Shown piece by piece: positions 57,280 through 64,000 of a stretch of 64,000 nt of DNA. Every line of letters starts with the position of its first letter. Within the stretch, counting starts at the first letter, position 1. The notes beneath the pieces were generated by a model. It made no database searches and was not told where the DNA came from. It saw only the letters and a program-made list of their open reading frames with translations. This DNA is from Aureicoccus marinus. Lineage in GTDB: Bacteria; Bacteroidota; Bacteroidia; Flavobacteriales; Flavobacteriaceae. The DNA is taken from contig NZ_MQVX01000001.1 in NCBI RefSeq assembly GCF_002954325.1, positions 687,546 through 751,545 on the forward strand. The letters are read 5' to 3'. A program made the position numbers and the translations under genes.

Positions 57280-58059
57280 ATGGAAGCTTGGTACACGCAG
57301 CCCGTAGAACATTGGTACTACTTTTTATTGTTGGTCGCTGTCGGTTTTGCCGTCGGTTTTATCAATACCCTGGCCGGAGGAGGATCTCTCTTGTCCTTGC
57401 CGACCTTGATCTTTTTGGGCTTGCCACCAGCAGTGGCTAACGGGACGAACCGCGTCGCCATTGTTATTCAGACGGCCCTCGCCACGGCAGGCTTTAAAAG
57501 CAAGGGCGTCTCTACCTATCCCTTCAATGCTTATTTGGGTATTTCGGCCTTGATTGGCGCCATCATAGGAGCTCAGATTGCAGTCGATATCAAAGGCGAA
57601 ACCTTTAATCGGATTCTGGCCATCATCATGATTGTGGTTTTGGTGCTCATTGTTTTCAGGCCCAAAATTGATATTCAACAGCTGCAGGAGCGCACGACCG
57701 GGAAGCACCTATGGATGGGGATTGGAGCTTTCTTCTTATTTGGTATCTACGGTGGGTTCATCAATGCCGGCATCGGCTTTGTCATCATTCTGTTTCTCCA
57801 CTATGTCAACCATATGACCCTGGTACGGGTTAATGCCACCAAAGTAGCCGTAGTGTTTACCTACACCTTGTCGGCCCTCTTTATTTTCGCTATGAATGAC
57901 AAGGTCAACTGGCTTGTCGGTCTGGTTTTGGCCTGCGGAAATGGGCTAGGGGGCTGGGTAGCCAGCCGCGTATCCGTAAATAAGGGAGACGGATTCATCA
58001 AAGTCTTTTTGGTGATCATGGTGGTCGCCATGGCCATCAAACTCTGGTTCTTTACCTAG
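57280..58059 (+). CDS. TSUP (TauE/SafE) family permease
   Basis: Membrane transporter of 259 aa with about eight helices in two related halves. The first half has FAVGFINTLAGGGSLLSLP, the second FGIYGGFINAGIGFVII; both carry the family's Gly-rich turn. Members export sulfite or import/export other anions; the substrate cannot be read off. The start at 57280 (MEAWYTQPVEHWYYF) fits the helix order, while the longer reading from 57220 crosses the promoter. It overlaps the ribB stop by 4 bases in convergent orientation. Confidence 0.87.
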   Translation: MEAWYTQPVEHWYYFLLLVAVGFAVGFINTLAGGGSLLSLPTLIFLGLPPAVANGTNRVAIVIQTALATAGFKSKGVSTYPFNAYLGISALIGAIIGAQIAVDIKGETFNRILAIIMIVVLVLIVFRPKIDIQQLQERTTGKHLWMGIGAFFLFGIYGGFINAGIGFVIILFLHYVNHMTLVRVNATKVAVVFTYTLSALFIFAMNDKVNWLVGLVLACGNGLGGWVASRVSVNKGDGFIKVFLVIMVVAMAIKLWFFT

Positions 58060-59189
58060 TAGCTAACGTACTCTACAATTTCAAGTCCGTAACCGGTTAT
58101 CCCAACACGCTTGGCCTGCTCAGAGTTGGTCAGTAAACGCATTTTAGAAATATTGAGGTCGTGAAGGATTTGGGCCCCAATTCCAAAGTCTTTGTTGTCC
58201 ATTTCAATTCGTGGAGCAGGGGTGACCTCCGCATCATTAGAAGCCTCTTTATACGCGCGCAGACGCCCGAGTAGGTCAAAGGACTGATTCCCTTGATTGA
58301 TAAAGACCATGGCCCCCTTTTCTTCTTTTTCCAGGGCTTTAAACATGCGACTTAGGGCCTTGTCCGGATTGGTAGTCAAGGTGCCCAATACATCGTTATT
58401 GACCAGGGTAGAGTTGATACGGGTCAGGATGGGGTCTCCCTTTTCCCAGGAGCCTTTTACCAAGGCAATATGTACTTGTTCGTTCGTGGTTTGTTGGTAG
58501 GCCACCAGTCGAAAGCTTCCAAAGCGGGTTTGAATGCTGAAATCCTCTTTTCGCTGAATCAGACTATCGTGCTCCATACGGTACGATACCAGGTCTTCGA
58601 TCGAAACAATTTTTAAGTCGAAACGCTCTGCCACCTTCATCAATTCCGGTAAACGCGCCATGGAGCCGTCTTCGTTCATGATCTCTACAATCACCCCAGC
58701 AGGTTTCAATCCAGCCAAACGGGCAAAATCGATAGCTGCCTCCGTATGACCGGTCCGACGCAACACCCCACCTTCTTTAGCAATCAGAGGAAAGATATGT
58801 CCTGGACGAGCCAATTCATGCGGCTTGGTTTCTGGCTTGATAAGGGCCTGCAAGGTTTTTGCACGATCACTAGCCGAGATTCCTGTAGTCACGCCCTCGC
58901 CACGCAGATCGACAGAGACCGTAAAAGCGGTTTCTAAGGGGTCTGTGTTGTGACTGACCATTTTGTGGAGTCCGAGTTCCTTGCAGCGACTCTCGGTCAA
59001 GGGAGCGCAGATAAGCCCTCTTCCGTGGGTGGCCATAAAATTGACCAGTTCCGGAGTAACCAATTCGGTGGCCGCTAAAAAGTCACCCTCATTTTCTCGG
59101 TTCTCATCATCGACGACGATGATCACTTTTCCAGCCCGAATATCTTCAATGGCTTCCGCGATGGTGTTGAGTTGGATGACGTCTTTCAT
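58056..59189 (-). CDS. ribB: 3,4-dihydroxy-2-butanone-4-phosphate synthase with degenerate GTP cyclohydrolase II domain
   Basis: Riboflavin synthesis, ribulose-5-phosphate branch. Residues 1-205 are an intact RibB domain ([43 protein letters not shown]). Residues 210-377 match GTP cyclohydrolase II in size and pattern, but the zinc site (normally HSECLTGD...C-C) reads [19 protein letters not shown] with no Cys, so this half is probably inactive. The same form is common in Flavobacteriia, which have a separate active RibA. The start at 59189 is 3 bases after the LptF/G stop. Confidence 0.93.
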   Translation of the reverse strand: MKDVIQLNTIAEAIEDIRAGKVIIVVDDENRENEGDFLAATELVTPELVNFMATHGRGLICAPLTESRCKELGLHKMVSHNTDPLETAFTVSVDLRGEGVTTGISASDRAKTLQALIKPETKPHELARPGHIFPLIAKEGGVLRRTGHTEAAIDFARLAGLKPAGVIVEIMNEDGSMARLPELMKVAERFDLKIVSIEDLVSYRMEHDSLIQRKEDFSIQTRFGSFRLVAYQQTTNEQVHIALVKGSWEKGDPILTRINSTLVNNDVLGTLTTNPDKALSRMFKALEKEEKGAMVFINQGNQSFDLLGRLRAYKEASNDAEVTPAPRIEMDNKDFGIGAQILHDLNISKMRLLTNSEQAKRVGITGYGLEIVEYVSY

Positions 59190-59192
59190 GAA

Positions 59193-61250
59193 TTATCGGA
59201 TTTGCTTGGATACTTCTTTCAGGTCCTTCAATGTCATCCAGTGATAGGCGATAAAAAAGGGAATTCCGACAAGAAGCAATACAAAGGCATTGTTGGGAGC
59301 TTTACGCTGGGCCAAGTCGTAAATCTTACGGTGTTGCGCCAGCGAACGGATAAGGTTGTAATAGAGTACGATCAATAAAATAATCAATACCCCAATTATG
59401 ATGATCTGGGCTTTTTCGTCTTTGAGTACTCCGCCTAGAATTAGCCCTACCATAGTTAAAAACCAGCTGATTGAACCGTAGAGGGTACTGCGTTTAAATC
59501 GCTCAATGAACAGTTTGCATTGCTGATAGCGATTATTAACCAACTTGGCTTTCTGTTTGAGATCATCCAGACCAACGCCTCGTTTTTCTAAAATCTTGAT
59601 TGCCATAAAGCGGAAATCTTCCGGGTACTCGAATTGCTCAAAATTCTGAACCACATCCTCCAGTTGGTGATTGGGGAGGGGGTGAAGCTTTTCAAAGGCT
59701 TCCGATTGGGTGTCCACTACAAATTCCTGACTGGCCTGAAAAAGTTCGGTGAGGGACTGATCTTCTTCTTCAACTGTTTCTTCCTCTTCCTTTTTCCGCT
59801 TAAAGAATTTTAGGAGCGGTGCCAATTTGTTACTGATGTTCATCAGGCCGCGATCCGCGGTCGCTCTCTTGGTCAGGTAAATACCGAAAGGCATCATGAT
59901 TAAGGTCGAAAGCCAGGCGCCCAGGGCCGGGTTGATTGCTCCCTTTTTGGCGGCATTCTCAGCGGCTACACCTATAAAGTGGTAGGTGAGGAACAACAAA
60001 ATGGCGATCACCATAGGCAATCCCAATCCTCCTTTTCGGATAATCGCTCCAAGTGGAGCCCCGACGAAAAACAGAATGATACAAGAAAAAGCAAAGGCGT
60101 ATTTCTTGTTCATGGTCAGGATATGGCGGTTGTAAATCTCGAAGCGTTTTTCGAGTTCTTCTTTCTTGATGTTGACCGTATTGATCACGTTGGTCACATT
60201 GGCCTTAGCACTATTGAGTACTTGAGTCCGCTTCCATTCCGGTAGGAGCTCCAGGAGGTCTTTGGCGGCAAGAATGCTGTCCATGGGCAAGGGTTCCGCC
60301 TTAACTTTCTTCTTATTCTGATAAGTACTATCGACCGTTTTTACAGGGAAAGCACCCATCCGAATGGTGATGTTCTTAGAAACAGCCTTGACCTGCTTGA
60401 CGTTGTTCTCTCTCAAGGAGTCAATGTCTTTTCGCAGGCGAGACACGTTCTTCATCTTATCCGTGGTCTGCCCGGTTTCCTTTTCGAGGTCCTTATCGTT
60501 GAGCGAAGAGACATCGATATTCTTGGTATAGGTATCAAAGTAGGCCCGTGCAAAGGGGCGCTTTCTTTTTTCTTTGGGTTTGGTCGGCTGCACGTCTTGG
60601 TAGTAATAACCGTCGTAGAGTATCAGCTGAATCAAATCCGAAGTCTTGCTGCTGATGAGTTCCCCGTTTTTGGCGCGGATTACGGTCGTGTTTTGCTGAT
60701 TGGCCGCTTTTTGGTGAATGATGACATCCTCCAGATACTGATCGTCCGGGCCTGATTTTTTCTCGACCTTGATGTTCATGTCTGAACCCTGTATATCGGT
60801 AAAAACCCCTTCGACAATTACCGCCGTAGGCTTGAGCTTCGCGATGTTTCGGCGCATGCTGTAGGTTTTCTGTTCAGAGCGCGGAATGATGTCGTTGGCC
60901 AGGAAGAAGGTGCCTACTCCCAGAATACAACAAAAAATGACCAGGCTGCGCATGGCGCGTTGCAAAGAAAAGCCGCTGGCCTTCATGGCAGCGAACTCGT
61001 AGTTTTCGGCAAAGTTTCCGAAAGTCAGAATAGAGGAGAGCAGTACTGTAAGGGGAAGAATTTTATCAATCAGCGTCGGCAAGTAGTTGATGACGAACTT
61101 GATGATAATCCCCAAATCCAGATCCTTTCCGGCCAATTCACTGATGAACAGCCAGATCGTTTGAAAAATAAAGATGAATAAAAGGATCGCGAAAGAACTG
61201 AAAAAATTGAACAGGAATCGCGTTAAAATGTACCGGTCTAAAAGCTTCAC
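59193..61250 (-). CDS. LptF/LptG family permease (LPS export)
   Basis: Inner-membrane subunit of the Lpt system that lifts LPS from the inner membrane, 685 aa. N-terminal helices MKLLDRYILTRFLFNFFSSFAILLF (split here: signal-like helix 1 with conserved Leu-Asp-Arg-Tyr), LTVLLSSILTFGNFAEN and AMKASGFSLQRAM are typical; a long periplasmic beta-jelly part (about 130-370) and further helices follow. The C-terminal 200 residues add a charged part (KRKKEEEETVEEEDQSLTEL) and extra helices, as is usual in Bacteroidota. It follows lolA by three bases and is followed by ribB. Confidence 0.9.
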   Translation of the reverse strand: MKLLDRYILTRFLFNFFSSFAILLFIFIFQTIWLFISELAGKDLDLGIIIKFVINYLPTLIDKILPLTVLLSSILTFGNFAENYEFAAMKASGFSLQRAMRSLVIFCCILGVGTFFLANDIIPRSEQKTYSMRRNIAKLKPTAVIVEGVFTDIQGSDMNIKVEKKSGPDDQYLEDVIIHQKAANQQNTTVIRAKNGELISSKTSDLIQLILYDGYYYQDVQPTKPKEKRKRPFARAYFDTYTKNIDVSSLNDKDLEKETGQTTDKMKNVSRLRKDIDSLRENNVKQVKAVSKNITIRMGAFPVKTVDSTYQNKKKVKAEPLPMDSILAAKDLLELLPEWKRTQVLNSAKANVTNVINTVNIKKEELEKRFEIYNRHILTMNKKYAFAFSCIILFFVGAPLGAIIRKGGLGLPMVIAILLFLTYHFIGVAAENAAKKGAINPALGAWLSTLIMMPFGIYLTKRATADRGLMNISNKLAPLLKFFKRKKEEEETVEEEDQSLTELFQASQEFVVDTQSEAFEKLHPLPNHQLEDVVQNFEQFEYPEDFRFMAIKILEKRGVGLDDLKQKAKLVNNRYQQCKLFIERFKRSTLYGSISWFLTMVGLILGGVLKDEKAQIIIIGVLIILLIVLYYNLIRSLAQHRKIYDLAQRKAPNNAFVLLLVGIPFFIAYHWMTLKDLKEVSKQIR

Positions 61251-61253
61251 TCT

Positions 61254-61901
61254 CTAGTTTCTGACGATATAGTAGCCTTGGTTTTCGTACTTGGCTTCGT
61301 CAAAGGTAAATAAGCTTTTTGAGAGCGGTTGGTTCGTTTTCAAAGAATTCACAGTTATCGTGGTCTTTGTACCGTTCTTTCCGGTCTCGATGAGTTTGTA
61401 GATGTTCTTGGTTTGCACATCAATACCCAACAAGATCGATTTAATCTCACTCTTGCTGTCGATCGGAATCAACTTGACGTATTGAATCATGCGCCCATCG
61501 GTCTTCTGTTCGATATCCCAAGAATAACGGTGCCCTGATTTGTAAAAGGTCAGCATTTTTGACGGGGTAACCGTATTTTCTTCTTCCGTGTAGTCCTCAA
61601 TGATCACTTCTTCATTCTCGGGAATGATGGTGTAGACTTTTTTTCCGTCATACAACTGCTGAGCGCCAAAAAGGTTGAAGAGGTATTTATCGCCCGACAT
61701 GGTTACATCTCCACGGGTTTCTTGATGTGTTTTGGTTTCGCTGTTGTCCAAGGCGTATTTGAAGTCGACCTGGATGTTGTCGTAGCTGTTTACTTTCTTG
61801 TACACTTCATCCAGCAAGGCCTTGGCCTTGTCAGCATTCTGACCAAAGGCAGTTACGCTTAAGAAAAAGGCTCCGAGAAGGAGTAGTTGTTTTTTGAACA
61901 T
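61254..61901 (-). CDS. lolA: LolA-like outer-membrane lipoprotein carrier
   Basis: Exported protein of 215 aa with signal MFKKQLLLLGAFFLSVTAFG. The mature part has the LolA beta-barrel pattern: KVNSYDNIQVDFKYAL, GDVTMSGDKYLFNLFGAQQLYDGKKVY and FTFDEAKY near the end. It would shuttle lipoproteins across the periplasm. The gene lies between ftsK and the LptF/G gene in a same-strand run that probably is one operon (17 and 3 bases apart), linking two envelope-export systems. Confidence 0.9.
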   Translation of the reverse strand: MFKKQLLLLGAFFLSVTAFGQNADKAKALLDEVYKKVNSYDNIQVDFKYALDNSETKTHQETRGDVTMSGDKYLFNLFGAQQLYDGKKVYTIIPENEEVIIEDYTEEENTVTPSKMLTFYKSGHRYSWDIEQKTDGRMIQYVKLIPIDSKSEIKSILLGIDVQTKNIYKLIETGKNGTKTTITVNSLKTNQPLSKSLFTFDEAKYENQGYYIVRN

Positions 61902-61918
61902 GTCGTTTTTCGTTGAAA

Positions 61919-64000
61919 TTAAGTGGTTTCGTTTTCCAGCAATTGCTCCAGTGAATACATATCTGGCACCAGAACCTGACGGGCCTTGCTGCCTTCAAAC
62001 GGCCCTACAATACCCGCGGCTTCCAGCTGATCGATAATGCGTCCGGCTCGATTATAGCCCAACTTCAGTTTTCGCTGAATCAGAGAGGCAGAGCCTTGTT
62101 GTGCGGTTACCACCACCTCGGCCGCGTCTCTGAACTTGCTGTCACGCTCCGAAACGATATTATCAATACTCGTGCCAGAATTCTCGTCTACATACTCCGG
62201 TAATAAGTGGGCTTCCGGGTAGGCGCGTTGGCTTCCGATAAATTCTGTAATCTGCTCGACTTCTGGGGTGTCCACAAAGGCACATTGAAGGCGTGTTACG
62301 TCGTTCCCTTGGGTGTAGAGCATGTCTCCGCGACCAATCAACTGATCGGCTCCAGGACCGTCTAAAATCGTTCTGGAATCGATTTTGGAAGTCACTCGGA
62401 AGGCGAGTCGAGCCGGGAAGTTGGCTTTAATGATCCCGGTAATCACGTTGACCGAGGGACGCTGCGTCGCAATGATCAGGTGAATACCTATGGCTCGGGC
62501 CAATTGGGCTAAGCGTGCAATGGGGGTTTCTACTTCCTTACCGGCTGTCATGATCAAATCTGCAAACTCATCAATGACCAAAACGATATAAGGTAAGTAG
62601 CGGTGTCCTTCTTCGGGATTCAGGCGTCTTGCCTTGAACTTCTGGTTGTATTCTTTAATGTTCCTTACCATGGCTCCCTTCAGGAGTTCATAGCGGCTGT
62701 CCATCTCGATACAAAGTGAATTCAAGGTGTGAATCACCTTGGTGGTATCGGTAATGATGGCTTCCTCTGAATCTGGAAGCTTGGCCAGGAAATGGCGCTC
62801 AATTTTGTTGTACAGGGTTAATTCCACCTTCTTCGGATCCACCAGGACAAATTTGACCTCGGCCGGGTGCTTCTTGTAGAGCAAGGAACTAATTACGGCA
62901 TTTAGTCCAACGGACTTACCCTGTCCGGTGGCACCCGCCATGAGCATGTGGGGCATCTTGGCCAGGTCGACCACAAAGGTTTCGTTGCTGATGGTCTTTC
63001 CAAAGGCAATGGGCAATTCCATCTTGGACTTTTGGAATTTTGTAGAGGCGATGACCGATCGCATAGACACCACCGAAGGCTTGGTGTTGGGTACTTCGAT
63101 CCCGATGGTTCCTTTTCCGGGGATCGGAGCGATGATACGAATACCTAAAGCCGATAGCGATAGGGCAATATCGTCTTCGAGATTTTTGATTTTAGAAATA
63201 CGCACACCAGCCTCAGGCACAATCTCGTAGAGTGTAACGGTCGGTCCGATGGTCGCTTTGATCTGCGCAATCCCAATCTTGTAGTTTTTTAGCGTCGCTA
63301 CAATCTTGTTCTTGTTCTCTTCCAGCTCGGCTTTATTGATGGTAATGCCTCCTTCGGCTCCATCCAATCCGTGACTGTCCAGAAGCTTAATAGGAGGGAA
63401 CTGGTATTTTCCGAGTTCCAAGCGTGGATCGTATTCCCCATAATCCTTGACAAGCTTTTCGGCCTTGATCACGGATTCTTCTTTTTCTTCCTTGACTGCT
63501 TCCACCTTAAAGTCGACTTCATCCGTTGGGGCAGGGGCTTGGGCCGCTGCAGGGATTTCGGTATCTAAGGTGACCGAAGTGCTCGGACTTGGAGTAGGTG
63601 TAGGCGTAGGGGTTGGGGCAGGAGCGGGACTAGGCCTCGTCTCTGCAACCACTTCTTCCTCCAAATGATTCAATTCAACTTCCTCACTCTTGAGGTCCGC
63701 GGTGCTTTCAAAACTTTCTTCGACTTCTTGTCTGTTTCGGCTTAAATCGATCTTTGGTAGTTCGATAGACTGAAAAAAGCGCAGAAGACTGTTCAGCCGG
63801 GCGCTAACCCAATTCAGACTTTTATCTGGCGCAAAGTTAAACAGGCGTACCAACGCGATCACCAAGACAAAGATCAAGGTCAAGACCACCCCGAGGGAAC
63901 CAGTATAATCCTGCAGGAAATCATTGATTTCTGTCCCGACACGTCCTCCCAAGGCATTACCAGGCTCCGAGAAGAACCCGAGGGCAATGCTGCCCCACAT
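61919..64000 (-). CDS. ftsK: DNA translocase FtsK (N terminus beyond the window edge)
   Basis: Hexameric pump that clears the dif region at division. The gene is cut by the window end: it runs from position 64000 without its true start, so the first membrane helices are missing. One helix remains at about residues 30-55 (GVVLTLIFVLVIALVRLF), then a Pro/Thr/Ser-rich linker (PAPTPTPTPTPSP), the alpha and beta motor domains with Walker A GATGQGKSVGLN and Walker B LVIDEFADL, and a C-terminal gamma (winged helix) domain GSASLIQRKLKLGYNRAGRI that reads KOPS sequences. The 693 residues seen fit an about 800-residue whole. Confidence 0.95.
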   Translation of the reverse strand: MWGSIALGFFSEPGNALGGRVGTEINDFLQDYTGSLGVVLTLIFVLVIALVRLFNFAPDKSLNWVSARLNSLLRFFQSIELPKIDLSRNRQEVEESFESTADLKSEEVELNHLEEEVVAETRPSPAPAPTPTPTPTPSPSTSVTLDTEIPAAAQAPAPTDEVDFKVEAVKEEKEESVIKAEKLVKDYGEYDPRLELGKYQFPPIKLLDSHGLDGAEGGITINKAELEENKNKIVATLKNYKIGIAQIKATIGPTVTLYEIVPEAGVRISKIKNLEDDIALSLSALGIRIIAPIPGKGTIGIEVPNTKPSVVSMRSVIASTKFQKSKMELPIAFGKTISNETFVVDLAKMPHMLMAGATGQGKSVGLNAVISSLLYKKHPAEVKFVLVDPKKVELTLYNKIERHFLAKLPDSEEAIITDTTKVIHTLNSLCIEMDSRYELLKGAMVRNIKEYNQKFKARRLNPEEGHRYLPYIVLVIDEFADLIMTAGKEVETPIARLAQLARAIGIHLIIATQRPSVNVITGIIKANFPARLAFRVTSKIDSRTILDGPGADQLIGRGDMLYTQGNDVTRLQCAFVDTPEVEQITEFIGSQRAYPEAHLLPEYVDENSGTSIDNIVSERDSKFRDAAEVVVTAQQGSASLIQRKLKLGYNRAGRIIDQLEAAGIVGPFEGSKARQVLVPDMYSLEQLLENETT

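Overview
The window comes from a Bacteroidota chromosome, most probably a member of the Flavobacteriales. The evidence is TAnnTTTG-type -7 promoter elements, many SPII lipoproteins and TlpA-like proteins, a YtxJ bacillithiol-system protein, the flavobacterial families DUF6702 and DUF6705, TPR-containing sensor kinases paired with LuxR-type regulators, and a tRNA without an encoded CCA. I cannot name the genus. Most of the window is ordinary core chromosome; I see no prophage, insertion sequence or CRISPR array.

Layout. 1-9.4 kb: clpB (frameshifted), ytxJ, a lipoprotein, glyA and a two-component system. 9.4-16.3 kb: a tiny lipoprotein gene, a LytTR regulator, a beta-helix lipoprotein, a glutaminyl cyclase, the SRP RNA, an SDR enzyme, a transaldolase-like aldolase and a frameshifted thioredoxin-fold lipoprotein. 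16.4-22 kb: an ABC-F ATPase, a membrane protein, a fasciclin protein and pheT (frameshifted). 22-27.6 kb: a TlpA-like lipoprotein and the leucine operon leuACDB. 27.7-39.6 kb: a TPR-like protein, an RluA-type synthase, panB, sdaA, dnaK, several secreted proteins, a LOV-like PAS protein and gamma-glutamyltransferase. 39.6-41.4 kb: a probable metal-regulated locus. 41.4-52 kb: PhoD phosphatase, an orphan 2Fe-2S subunit, a second two-component system, HupE/DUF6702, a dipeptidase and an NlpC/P60 lipoprotein. 52-56 kb: a COG0523 metallochaperone, a His-rich DUF4198 protein, a HupE-like permease and MogA. 56-57.2 kb: an AT-rich DUF6705 gene, a tandem repeat and tRNA-Ser. 57.3-64 kb: a TSUP permease, RibB, an LptF/G permease, a LolA-like protein and the start-less end of FtsK.

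The most interesting signal is a palindrome with arms AATGCAAC and GTTGCATT around a 3-base spacer. It occurs three times, always between genes: at 39593-39611, at 39826-39848 before an LCIB-type carbonic anhydrase plus folE, and at 52023-52045 before the COG0523 GTPase, which is followed by a His-rich DUF4198 protein and a HupE-like permease. These are the functional classes found in zinc-starvation (Zur) regulons. The first copy precedes no protein gene. It is followed by a promoter-like element, a well-formed three-way-junction RNA fold and a strong terminator, which makes it a candidate metal-regulated small RNA. The terminator is duplicated (41 identical nucleotides) after folE, so the two copies bracket the carbonic anhydrase-folE operon.

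Five genes (clpB, a 48-residue lipoprotein, a TlpA-like lipoprotein, pheT and a secreted protein at 43.4 kb) carry an apparent frameshift. Every one can be explained by loss of one or two bases, often in short A or G runs, and pheT and clpB are essential or core. I therefore read them as probable sequencing indels rather than real gene decay.
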